This document shows positions 46,706-57,614 of a DNA stretch of 64,000 nucleotides, one piece after another. A model generated the notes under the pieces. That model was not told the origin of the DNA. It ran no database searches and was given only the letters and a program-made list of their open reading frames with translations. Each line of letters begins with the position of its first letter. The first letter of the stretch is position 1. Origin of the DNA: Phialocephala subalpina (lineage: Eukaryota > Ascomycota > Leotiomycetes > Helotiales > Mollisiaceae); the NCBI GenBank assembly GCA_900073065.1, contig FJOG01000020.1:215770-279769 (forward strand). The letters are read 5' to 3'. The translations under genes and the position numbers were made by a program.

Positions 46706-49210
46706 AACAGGAGCGGCAGGCACGAGACTGTCAAAATTATCCGATGCATAGAGAGTGTCAAAGTTTTCGAATCCGAATCCAATATTCATAAAATCTTCCC
46801 AGGTTTCGTCTGTGCCGAATGGGAATAATTGCATGCGCATCCAATCTGGGCTGGTTGTTGTATCAGCTGGCAGGGTATAGGCGGAAGTTGTGTTGCGATG
46901 ATAGTCTCCGCTCGTTTGTCTGTCCGTGACGAGGTGCTCTAGCTCGGCAAGGAGATTCACTTCACCAAGTGAGTCACCAGGTTCGGACGCCAATTCGATG
47001 TTTCGTAGAACCCCTTCCTTGAGTTCATTAAAATAGTATCCAGTATTGATAGCAGGTGGCCATCTCTCCGCGAGTACAGACTGTCCCGATTAGTCAAGCG
47101 TGAGCAGTTACGAGGAAAGAAACAAAAGCTGAGAACTTACGAAAACACGAGTCAGTAGAGCCAAGGCCTCCAAAACTTGCCCATACAGTTCCCACGAATG
47201 GCATGTCTCAGCACGATGTTTTATGGCATACAGCAGTACGATGCCGGCATGAAATCCATTGTATACGTTATGGAAGGGGAATATCAGGTATCCAGTTTGG
47301 GACAGTTTCCAACAATTGTGGACCATGCTAATCGCTGTTTCCACTGCCTTTGATATCGACAGATCCGATGGGATGGCATTTCTCAAGCATGGTCGATGGA
47401 GCATGAGACGTGTAGCACAGACTGCATTCGTGAACCAGTCTGGCGCGGCCTTATAGCCAGACAAAGCGTGGTCCTGCCAGTTTTGAATCTCCCTGTCAGT
47501 GGCTTCTACCCATTGGTTGTAATCCATGACAGAATCCGGAAGCCGATGGCCAAAGAATTGGACCGCATGTATTTCTGTCAGCATGCGCCGGAATCGAATG
47601 ATATTCAGAAACTGCATCTTCTGATGCCGATGAGACTGAGCGGAATGCAAACTCGGGGAAGTAGGGTTATCCTCCGGTTCGAATGGAAGGTTAACTTGGA
47701 TGTGCTCGTCGCTGATTGCCACCGGACATCCAGAAGTAACGCAAACTGTCCTTTCGAGGATGTATGTCTGAGCAAGTCAATGAGTAAGTTTATGAGTAGA
47801 AGCCATCAACCTACTGTCCAGAATATGGTCCGACGAAGATCGGCCTCGTGGGGTTCGAGTAATTCTACCTGTTCTTGGTGGAGCCCGAGTGCAATCGCCA
47901 TTCTCATGGCCTCACCAGTCATATACCAGAGATTACTAGTATGCGGAAGTAATAAAGCAAACTGGATAAGTAACAAAAAGCATCGTAAAGTAATGGTGTT
48001 CGATCTGCGGAGAAATTGGGAATGGCGCAGTGCGTCACGGTGTAGAGATTCGCTCAGAGTGGCGACTTTTCGGAAATCGTGAGCCTTTGATGTTAAAGAG
48101 CTGATGGCTAGAATCATGGAAACAATGAATCTGCTCATCTCTGGTGGTGGATTATGCTCTTGCTCGGAGTCTTGTTTTGAATATACTGCGTCGAAGTGTT
48201 GCTTCAACTCAGAAGCCAGAAAGCAGGGGTACCGCGGAAGGATGTTCTCAATGTAGACATTGAGAAGCAGCTTTGCGACCTCAAAAGGTACGAGCAGGAG
48301 GTCTGAGATTCTAGATTTTGATGCTGAGAAGCTACCCCTTATTTGATACGGCCTCTCTTGAAGAATGCCAATATGAATTTTGAGGGGCGGTGGTTCAGAG
48401 CCATAGAATAATCTGTTCCTGTTCCCCAAAACCTCGGGGTCAGTGTGCTTCTTTCAGACGTTTGAGAAAGCCCCAGGAGTAGCAGGACATTCATGGGGAG
48501 TAACTGAATGTTTGAAGACTCTTGAGATAGCGCAGAAGAGGAAATATTGCCCCGAGCTAGTGGACTTACCTGTGATACAGGCTTGGTTGGCTCTGAATGA
48601 GGGCTGTAGTACATATAGGCAATACAGCACATCTCAAAGCTTGGATCACACTTGAGTAGTGATTGATCTGTGGAAGATCAAGCTGGATGTGAGCATCTGG
48701 GCCAGCTGGTGTTTCGGCTGTGAGCCCTGCGCTTGCCGATCCACAATGCAGCTTGCTAGATACCTGCTCTAGATATTGTACAACACTAGTTCGATCGTCA
48801 GCTCATTGTTGCGGCGTTCTTAATCTCCCAGCCCTGCCAGGACTTCCTCGGCCCACATTCTCTAAGCAGAAACGATCGTTGGTCTAAATCGCAAGGGTGT
48901 ACTGCCTGCAGCATCCCAGCCTAGCCTGGCCGTTTGAAATGTTCTGTCAAGGTTGGGAGATTGAAATTGCTGAAATGTTGGCTTGATGGGAAAGGGGAAA
49001 AACCTTCTTGGGACTTCAATGTCTTTCTGGCGGTTGATGCCAATGCATGGCTGGCGAGCCTGGATACACCGAGAGCATGAAGGTGCTTTTTTATCGCACT
49101 AAGTAATGTTTAGTCGGCGAGCGTTTACGAAATTGGATCCGGTGTGGCAATTAACGTGCCTTCTTTTTCATTTGATAGCATCTTGCACACGCCAAGGTGC
49201 TTCGATGTCG
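46706..49210 (-). CDS. Zn2Cys6 transcription factor, first module
   Basis: The start MPIKERHRSTLACARCYQMK (near 49210) is the first half of a Zn2Cys6 cluster. The other half, CDKKAPSCSRCIQARQPC, lies at about 49100-49045. Between them the only plausible intron ends at a good acceptor, but no GT donor joins the halves in frame. Further on are the MHR exon (to 47815: 'LWYMTGEAMRMAIALGLHQE', 'EADLRRTIFWT'), a 47-base intron (47768-47814), then 'YILERTVCVTSGCPVAISDE' through 'LLTRVF' (47108 side). One more intron leads to the terminal exon 'SVLAERWPPAINTGYYFNEL', ending in a 'DETWEDFMNIGFGFENFDTL' tail. That exon runs on into the next Zn2Cys6 cluster. The exons between 48430 and 49040 are not fully resolved. 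It is a likely nuclear regulator, possibly with a damaged DNA-binding domain. Confidence 0.6.
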
Positions 49211-49752
49211 CTCCTTGATAGGCATCGTGGCGGCGCGGCGGGGCAGTCGCTGGCCCCTCACATCTCTGCTACGAGTTCGAGCAAAGACACATCTCTGTAC
49301 GTCTACCAGTCGATTGATATCGAAGGCATGGAGCACATTGGCGTTTACGAATGGGGCTGAGAAAATCGTTCCTGCTGTGTGGTATGTGAGAGGAAACATG
49401 AAAGGTTTGGGGCAAGAGGCTGTTAAATGGTAGAGTCGCACGTGACACACGCCTTCCGGCTTTGGGTCTAGCGGCCGCTTTCTTCAGGCGGCTGAGTCTC
49501 AAGGCACCAGGCTTCGGTCCCTGTAACTCTCGGTCTTTTAGACTTCGGCTCGCTGCTGTTCTAGGGGCTCAATCGCTATGCTTCCGGACATTTAGCCTCG
49601 CAGACGACGCCAGCACTTTGCGACTTTGCTCGAAGATGCAGGTCAAGTTGAACAAGCTATCAAGACAAATTGATAGTTACTATTTAAATATATCGTTACT
49701 TAGCTCACAGCAGGAGAACACATCATCTTCATAATGTGCAATCACCGCTATC
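49211..49752. other. intergenic between regulator and amidase
   Basis: No gene. Imperfect repeats of cttcgg and ggctc are seen around 49450-49610. Confidence 0.4.
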
Positions 49753-51822
49753 TTAATCCAACAGCAGGAGCTTCGCACTCGACCGTCCATTTTTCCCCAA
49801 TGCGAGTACAACAACCAGCGTCTTGTCGATTTCTGCTTTAGCTGGGGTAGAATCCAACTTCAGTTCACTCTCTGTCGCCCATTCTGCGTCACCTTTTATG
49901 GAAACCACGATGGGTTTGCCATCAACTGTCACGATTAAGCTTTCTAATCCATCTGCTGCCTCAAATGTCCCACATAACCTCACCACATAATGACCGTCTT
50001 CATCATCTCGCTTCTGAATCTCAATCGTGACTCCTGGTGGAGAGGCTCCTGCTCTCATGGCCCCTACCTTACTCCGTATAAAGTCACTTTCCAACTCTGG
50101 CGTTCCTCCTGGCGACTTCCTATTCCCGCTCCTCTCCTCATATGCGAACGCAAACTTTAACAGCTTCGCATCATCATATCCCTTCCCAGCAAACGTCAAC
50201 CCAACAGGCATCCGCGTATCGGCCATAATGCCCATCGGGACCGTAACTGTCGGGATTCCTAGGTGCCTAAGAACTCGATTCCCATTCGAGTACAAGGCTC
50301 CATTCTTCCAAGCCGCATCTGCTGACTCTTCATTGACATCTGCATCAGCCCGTCCCACGTCTGCATTGGCGGGAAAGACGATGCCGTCTAGCTTTTCTGC
50401 TTGAAGCCAGGATTCGAAGGACTTCCGCCTGTTCTCAAGGGCGTTAAGTGCAGCTTCCATGCCTGGAAGTGAGTTGATAGATCCTCGGTCTGAAGAAACA
50501 AGAGACACGAGTGTGGAGTATGGTATTGGGGCACCGAGCCTCGTGTATTGGTCTGGGAGGGATCCAGGTGGGCGAGGGAAGATTTGAGAGGGGTCGACGC
50601 TGGGGAGGGAGCGACAGGCAGGGTCCCCATTTTGGCGCAGGAAGTCATCCCAAGCGTACGCAACCAGTTCTCGTCTTTCGATTAAGTTCCATTCGTCTGT
50701 AATGCCATCGCTTGGCTTGACGGTGACATCTGCGTCTTTCCCGATTTTTGACGAGGTTGCAGGAGGAATAGCGCTCACAGTATCGAATTCTTCCATCAGA
50801 GGAAAGTCGGTCTCGATAACTGTTGCACCTGCTAGCTCTAGATTTCTCTTTGCTTGGAACCAGAGGTCCAAAATTGATTGTCTGGTCACGATTGGGTTAT
50901 TCAAGGCTTCACTCTGTCCAATATAGATCTTTGGCACACCGATGCGCTTGCCTTGGAGCGACTTCGTTTTACCCAGGAACTCGAAGGACGAAGGCCGGAC
51001 ATCGACATCAGAAGGTCGAGGAAGCTTGATGAATGGCTGATCTCGCCAGAAGTCTCCAGTCGTGCACTCGTCAGTAACAACAATGACATCCAACAGATGG
51101 AGTAGATCTCTAACTGTGCGAGTATGTGGAACCACCACATCACATGTGGGATATAGTGGCCAATTTCCTCGTATCGAAATCAGCCCTCGCGAGGGCGTGT
51201 AGGCTACTAGACCATTGTTGGAGGCGGGACTCCTTCCTGAGGAGACAGTCTCCTCAGCCATTCCGAAGGCCGCAAAGCTGGCAGCAGTTGAGGTTGCTGA
51301 CCCATTCGAGGAGCCTGAAGCAAAAGCGGCAGTCAGATACTCTCGATTATATGGACTTTCAGCACGCCCGTAGAAGCCGCGCTGCATCCCTCCCGCAGCC
51401 ATAGGTGGCATATTCGTTTTCCCAATGAGAACGGCACCCGCATCTCGAAGCTTTTGGACAGTAAAGGCGTCCTCATTGGCGACGAGATTCTGGAACGCAG
51501 GAGAACCGGATGCTACAGTCATTCCTTTCACCTTGTAACTGTCCTTGACAGTGAAAGGAATGCCCTCTAGTGACCGTATTGGAAGTCCGTTCGCTCTTCG
51601 GTGATCTGATGCAGTGGCATCTTCGAAGACCGACAAATTGAGAAGCGGAATCGAATTCAGCTTCCCACGCCTGTCGTAAGCTGCGATACGATGCAAATAT
51701 CGTGCGACGAGTTCAACGCTGGTGATCCAGCCTTGATCGAGTGCTTCACGCAAATCGCTGATTGAAGCTTCCACGATGCTAAAACCGTTGCCAGCCTCTG
51801 GCAGTGGTTTCTGAATCTGCAT
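49753..51822 (-). CDS. amidase-signature family hydrolase
   Basis: A single-exon 689-residue protein. The amidase-signature catalytic parts are present: Lys in 'GIPFTVKDSYKVKG' (about residue 93), the cis-Ser loop in FASGSSNGSATS (about 171), and the nucleophile-Ser region 'EETVSSGRSPASNNGLVAYTP' (about 194). 'VPHTRTVRDLLHLLDVIV' and the C-terminal 'HLGIPTVTVPMGIMADTRMP' plus 'VGLTFAGKGYDDAKLL' are the usual structural blocks. The last 100 residues are an extra domain beyond the amidase fold (TIEIQKRDDEDGHYVVRLCG), possibly beta-sandwich. No signal peptide, so it is probably cytosolic. It hydrolyses an unknown amide. The gene appears intact, unlike several of its neighbours. Confidence 0.9.
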   Translation of the reverse strand: MQIQKPLPEAGNGFSIVEASISDLREALDQGWITSVELVARYLHRIAAYDRRGKLNSIPLLNLSVFEDATASDHRRANGLPIRSLEGIPFTVKDSYKVKGMTVASGSPAFQNLVANEDAFTVQKLRDAGAVLIGKTNMPPMAAGGMQRGFYGRAESPYNREYLTAAFASGSSNGSATSTAASFAAFGMAEETVSSGRSPASNNGLVAYTPSRGLISIRGNWPLYPTCDVVVPHTRTVRDLLHLLDVIVVTDECTTGDFWRDQPFIKLPRPSDVDVRPSSFEFLGKTKSLQGKRIGVPKIYIGQSEALNNPIVTRQSILDLWFQAKRNLELAGATVIETDFPLMEEFDTVSAIPPATSSKIGKDADVTVKPSDGITDEWNLIERRELVAYAWDDFLRQNGDPACRSLPSVDPSQIFPRPPGSLPDQYTRLGAPIPYSTLVSLVSSDRGSINSLPGMEAALNALENRRKSFESWLQAEKLDGIVFPANADVGRADADVNEESADAAWKNGALYSNGNRVLRHLGIPTVTVPMGIMADTRMPVGLTFAGKGYDDAKLLKFAFAYEERSGNRKSPGGTPELESDFIRSKVGAMRAGASPPGVTIEIQKRDDEDGHYVVRLCGTFEAADGLESLIVTVDGKPIVVSIKGDAEWATESELKLDSTPAKAEIDKTLVVVLALGKNGRSSAKLLLLD

Positions 51823-52536
51823 TATAATTAGGCAGAGTCACGCGAGGGTAACGGAGCAAGACACTTACAGATGCCATTATTTTTGAAGAGCGGGAAAACT
51901 TGAAAAGGTCCAGCTTGCTGGAGCTTGCTGGGGCCAAATCTGTTATCGATCTTTCCTTGATGATAGACGAAAAGTTCAAAGTTTGTCGATGCCTAGAAAA
52001 TCACCAAGTAAGTTGGCGCAGAACTCTAACGAGGATGAAAGAGTATGCCGTATGTTTTAAGGACTATCTATGCTGAGCTAAAGATAGGGTATTTCTCAAC
52101 GCGAGAACTCTCGGAATACATGTTAGGGCATTGTCCGTACTCCGTATGTACTGAACCCATTACGAGAGAGATAACATACTGTGAACCAATCCTATCAAAG
52201 ACAGTCATTATTCAAAGAATTGATATGTCATGGAAAGTTTAAGGTCGATCAAGCAGATATCCGACTTCGGAAACTGTTATCGATGCGATGTTGCCACAAG
52301 CGTCCTAAACTGATCCGCAATTTTCGCCCATTCCCGCCACTTGTTGCTTGGCATCCTTCACACCCCGACAATCAGCGGTCCAGCAAAACTCAGGTGCGAG
52401 GAAGGATGTTGCAACTAAGAAACTCTAGTAGCTCAAATGTGAACAACAGTTTCGTCTTGAGAGGCATGCAAAAGTCTCGTATATGAAGAAACATCAGGAA
52501 TATCTTTCTCACTCCGCTCAACATTCGCTCGAATTC
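51823..52536. other. divergent promoter region
   Basis: Between the minus-strand amidase and the plus-strand HRI1-like gene; no other gene recognised. Confidence 0.45.
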
Positions 52537-53265
52537 ATGATGCCACCACAAGTACTACAACGAGTTAGTGTCCGATGGCTACCTGAGCCAGCATTTGAAG
52601 ACACAGACACCATTGCTCTGAATGTTGGCGGATACTTCTTGGACTTGCGTATTGTAAAGGCAGACGGATCCGTCCAGTGGAGCAGAGCTGGCCAGCGAAA
52701 AGTCGTGAAACAAGAGCCATGTAAGTAAAGTTTGCAGCTTCTGAAGGTATTTCCGTTAACAAGCTGGATAGTCACCTACCAGTGGACACGAATAATCGAC
52801 TCTACTGGCATCCTAGACCCTGATGAAGCTGCTTGGGACTGGCAGAAACTTGGGAACGGCGACGCATTCGAATCTGGCATTGCTAAATGTCCTTTGAAAA
52901 ATGGTGCATTGACGTCCTATGAGGAAATTTGGCGGGATGTGACTCGTGCAGGGCCAACACCGAATTCCTGGATCCTACAAAGCGCAGATGGAAGAACTTT
53001 CTTAAGCTGTATAGGAGCAACGTTTTTGGGAATGCGGAGTGATCCAGATGGAGGTTTTGATGTAAAGCGGAGCGAGTGGGACTCAAAGCAGAAAGCTTGG
53101 AGTATAAAATTCGAAGGCGGGCATGTTGCTGGAATTCCGGGTGCCAATGCTGTATTTTCGATCGCGACTGGAGGCTGGACAGTGGGCGCGACGGTTGCCC
53201 TTGGAAGCGTCGAGTATGTGGTGAAGGCGTTTGAGACCACTCCAGACCTCGTAGCTATCGAATAA
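52537..53265 (+). CDS. HRI1: HRI1-like protein
   Basis: Model: join(52537..52720,52772..53265), 225 residues, with a 51-base GT-AG intron. The start 'MMPPQVLQRVSVRWLPEP' leads into 'AFEDTDTIALNVGGYFLDLR', 'VQWSRAGQRKV', then after the intron 'TYQWTRIIDSTG', 'KLGNGDAFESGIAKC', 'TSYEEIWRDVT' and the end 'GSVEYVVKAFE'. This order matches the HRI1 family, two calycin/lipocalin-like halves. The first described member interacts with Hrr25 kinase in yeast; the biochemical role is unclear. An in-frame upstream Met at 52483 would add 18 residues, but the family similarity starts at the later Met. No secretion signal. The assignment is from motif order, not a database search. Confidence 0.75.
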
Positions 53266-53800
53266 TATGCCCAGTCAAATCTGAAAGAGCTATGAAGCTT
53301 GCACTGAATTGTTGACGCGTCGCGTGTCTTGATGTGTCGACGTCCGCAGCGCTCGGATCTTGTCGGACGCTGATGGCAACCCTGAACATCAAGTAACCTT
53401 ATTAGGTTAAATATGTCGGAAAATGGCGAGGCTCGTCGGGAATCTGCATTTTCATGTGGCGTAAGTGGATCACTGGCGAGCAATTTCCCCCTACCATTCA
53501 TCACCGCTCATCAGGACAATGGCAACATTGGTCTCATTCCAACAGTCCAGATCCCCGCAATCTCGATGTCTTTCCATACCCGATTGTTGGGAGATAACCA
53601 TCGATTGCGGGGAAATCCAAAGTACACCTCCTGCTCCATAGATAATACGAAAGGGGCTTGCCATGCCACTCTTGGCACGGACGAGATAATGGTGAACTAC
53701 TTATATAGGAGGCTGCTAGACGATCGAGATTGAGTCCTGTACTCATCAAAGACTTTCCGCCGATAGTTCCAGCAATTCCAGGACATTTTCAAACTCTATC
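53266..53800. other. intergenic with an unassigned small frame
   Basis: A 106-codon plus-strand frame (53413-53733) shows no motif. Promoter space for the transporter follows. Confidence 0.4.
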
Positions 53801-55731
53801 ATGCACGTTTCGGAATCAGTACCAAGTCAAGTAATGGCGGACAAAATCGAATATGGTGTCGAACGACAGATCACTCCAGAGGACATGCTGAAGACAGAAG
53901 TTCTGGAAGATGATGGAGAAGTCTTCAAGAGTCGCACCGGCCACGCTGAGTTTCGAGCTCTGGGATGGTAAGTCTTCACCCCAGATCCGCGGGGTTGGCA
54001 GTGCTGGGCTTCGAGAATACTTACTGACAACCTCTATTCTGTCAGGATCCGAGCAGCCATTATCCTCATGAAACTCTGCTTTGCGACAGGTGTTTTAGCA
54101 ATTCCTTCTGCCCTTGGTGTAGTCGGTTATGGGCCAGGGGTCATTCTTCTCGTCTGTTGGGGCTCTATGACGACCTGTACGTGGTCTTCGCTACCCGAAG
54201 CAATGATATGGTACTCACCTCTATCTCCTAGATTACGCCTACATTATGTACCTATTCCGAATGAAACACCGCGGGGTCCACAATATTGCCGATGCTGCTG
54301 CAGTCATGGGTGGACCAATCGCACGCGAAGTTGCTGGTGGCTTGTTTCTCCTGACTTGGATGTAAGTCTGGAGTGTATCTTGAGGACTTGCCGAAATCTG
54401 ATCTGACGGAACTGCTGTAGTTTGGCTAGTGGCTCTGGTTTCATTGGGTTGGCACAAGGACTCAAGGTCCTAGCCAATGGCAAAGGATGCACTGTGGTCT
54501 GGACAATGGTTGCTGCAATTTGTACCGCTTTGGTCGCCAGTATCCGTACGCTCGGTAGACTAGCCATCTTAACCTGGATTGGCTTTGCATCGATCTTCAC
54601 TGCAGTTTTCATTGTCGTGTAAGTTACTTCCCCTCCCCATGTTCAATTACTCGCAATTATCGTCAATGCATGCTAATAGTTCTCGTCATGCAGCGTGGGT
54701 GTTACACAAGTCGACAGACCTGCTGCTGCTCCACAGACGGGTCCATTCGATCTTGGAGTGATCTCTGTCGGGTCCCCAGGATTTGTTGCCGGACTCACTG
54801 CCGCCATCAACCTCTTCGGTATGCTATATATCTGTGATTGACACATGTAGTCTGGAACTGATGATCTTCACAGCTGGTTATGGATCCACCCCCACCTTCA
54901 TGCCAGTCATAGCCGAGATGAAGTCGCCAAAGTATTTTCCAAAAGCTTTGTTCTCCTCCCAGGGAGCTTTGACAGCCTGCTATCTTGCTTTCGGCATGGT
55001 CGTTTACGTGTTAGTACAGCTGCCCATGCATCTGCGGTCGGTGATCGCTAACGGCCCCACAGCTATTGTGGTCAATACGTTGCCAGTCCGTCCCTCGCCA
55101 GTGCTGGAGGTACTTTGGAGAAAATCGCATACGGGATCTCAATTCCAGGTTTCATCATGACTTCGACGTTATGGGTTCACCTTGCTGCCAAGTTTGTAAG
55201 TGCTCTGTTTCACAAAATAGGACAGGCCAACTGAATGTCTGCAGCTTCTTGTCCGAATCCTTCGTGACTCTGAACACCTACAAGATAATAGCATAATTCA
55301 TTGGGGAACCTGGTTGTGAGTGTCAATATTTCTCGCCTATATTTCATATACTAACATATAGTCTCCAGAGGATCCACTATCGGAATCACCACATTAGCAT
55401 TCATCATCGCGGAAGCCATCCCATTCTTCGGCTATCTCATCGGCCTGATTGGATCTCTCTGTTGTGCGCCCACATGTGTGAGTCTGGCAATCCCAAAAGA
55501 CTTGTGCACACTTGCTGACTTGCTTGACAGCTTGTCATCCCCGCTCTGATGGGTTTGTACATGGATCGAGGCAACCACAGATCCAACAAGAAAAATGTGG
55601 CGATTTGTGGACTCCATTTCTTCACTATCGCCCTTGGATTGTTCATCACTGTTGCCGGTACTTATACAACTATTCAAAGCATCATCGATGCGTACAACTC
55701 GGGTACTGTTGGGAAAGCTTTCACCTGCTAA
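53801..55731 (+). CDS. AAAP-family amino-acid transporter
   Basis: Ten exons join in frame: 53801-53967, 54046-54176, 54232-54361, 54421-54618, 54694-54818, 54874-55009, 55063-55195, 55245-55315, 55369-55477, 55531-55731. They give 466 residues. After a cytosolic N-terminus the first helix contains '[19 protein letters not shown]', '[16 protein letters not shown]', then '[20 protein letters not shown]', '[20 protein letters not shown]' and '[16 protein letters not shown]', all typical of the transmembrane amino-acid transporter (PF01490-like) family. Ten to eleven helices are expected. The last helices ([20 protein letters not shown]) precede the stop. The in-frame ATG at 53834 is an alternative start. 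The protein sits in the plasma or vacuolar membrane; its substrate amino acids are unknown. No damage seen. Confidence 0.88.
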
Positions 55732-57614
55732 GTTTGCAAGAAGAATAATGCTTCGAATGTGGAATTGAGGCCCATTCGCTGCTTAAAATGACTGAGGACG
55801 GAATTATCTAGACTCTGACCCTCCACTACATAAGCTCATGTGCCCGATTCTCGTTGTTGTGGCAGTGACAGCGACGACAATTACCCCGCAATTTGCCAGC
55901 ATCAGCTGCGTAGACGCCATCGTCATCATCTTATAGATTATTGATTAATGGAATTTGAAATATGGGATTCCTAACATTCTCCTCCGTAGGATCCCTAATT
56001 GTATTTGATTAAGAGAATAATTCGTCAACAAGGGTGGTCGTCTTCGCGCCACGCTCGCTAAATTCGAGGGGCTCGCGCTGTGATAAAAAAAGCAGCACGC
56101 TAAAGTCCCGGGCAGCACGGAATATTTAGACAATCTGAGCAAAATCGACTCTTCATCAGATGCTTCCCGAAATTCCTTTTCAAGCAATTCAACATCTGGG
56201 ACATTGTTTTACTCCCATTATCAGGTTTGCATGCGTCGCTTTTACTTGATATCGTGAACTTGGTTCACCCTGAAGCGAGCCCCTGAACCTTAGCGAGAGT
56301 CAGTGAAATTCGCAATTACTTTTACCTTCTCGTTCAATCGTGAAATGCTGTTATCGTTATTCTCGATATTAAAGCAAAACCTCGTGAATCATGGTCTAGC
56401 TTCCTCAGTTTCCAAGGTGTGCTTATGTCTAAATCTGGAAGGCTGCTTACTGGTATTTCCAAGGCGGGGTTCCGAAGTTATGATTGATGGGGGTAATTAA
56501 TAAGGCAGCAAGAGAATGTCGCTTGATATCTACATTGAGGCTCTTGAATGTACGGATGTATTAAGGTCTTGTCAGAATCACATGTTAAACACTTGAAAGT
56601 GAGGAAGTGTCGTACAAGCAGTCATGTGGTCCAACATCGCCGCCCTTGCGCACTGAAATGAGGCGCCTGAATTGCCTTGTAGGCACCTGCCAACCGCACT
56701 CTCTGGTTGCCTCATGAAAGCCTCGACTTTGCGCATTATATGTTAGGCTTTCTTCCCTTCTCGTTTTCAATTCTGTAAGACTAATTCTACCAAGACACGC
56801 TTGTGCAACTGCCCCGAATCGCAACCGCAGTCGGGCCGCATTCTCACAGCCTCTAAGTACCCGAGTCGGGGGTTTCGCCTCCGAAATGGCTTCTCCTGCT
56901 TACGATTGGAGCAACGCGGAATGGGACTCCATTCCAGCGTATCGCTTGAGCAGAGAGACTGTTAACCTCTTTCTGCAAGGCATTTTTGGATACTACAATT
57001 TCTACACTAGAGTAAGACCTATCGATATAATGACCCTGAACAACTTTGGAGGAGCAAGTTCGCTAATTGAATACCTCAGCTCTCGACAGACCATTATCAG
57101 TTTTGGATTCCGGTCAAATTGACACAGGTAATCAGAAATCTCCATGAGCGAGGCGGTCATCAATGAAGGGGCTGACATTCTGGGCAGGAGCAACGCACCC
57201 AATTGCTAAACTTGAGGGCACCCACATCGTCTTCTGCTCATTGACTGCGGTGCGATGACCATGTAGAGTGTTGCGCTTCGGCGCTTTAGATTTGGGGGTC
57301 TTGGTTCAATTTATTGGAGTTTCCGGGAGGCTGGGGCGCCCTTTCCGAACGTTTTGTGTGGGGTCATAAGAATCTAGTGCTGGTGAGGTACGTGGCGAGG
57401 CTCGGCGGGGTACGGTCTTTGATTTGCCTTTCGGGAAGCCTGCATACCATAGCCACCACAATTCAACTCGGTCTCAGGAGCCTCTACTTCGAGATGATAT
57501 ATGAAATGATCTTGCGGCATCACAATGGAATAATTCTCTTTTCGGCCATTAGATTGCCACCAAATTGTTGGTCTTTGATTCAGTATACTCCAATCACTTG
57601 CAATTTTTCCAGCC
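55732..57614. other. intergenic with small TIR element and one unassigned frame
   Basis: Contains the repeat element at 56053-56305. A 78-codon frame (56886-57122, MASPAYDWSNAEWDSIPAYR) looks protein-like but is cut short and unrecognised. The rest shows no gene. Confidence 0.4.
56053..56305. mobile_element. possible short TIR element
   Basis: The left end has gctcgctaaattcgagggg followed by ctcgc. The right end, on the other strand, has ctctcgctaaggttcagggg followed by ctcgctt. These are inverted relative to each other about 250 bases apart. A third copy at 41252-41284 matches the right one at 31 of 33 positions. No coding sequence inside. Whether it is a MITE or another dispersed repeat is open. 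Confidence 0.5.
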
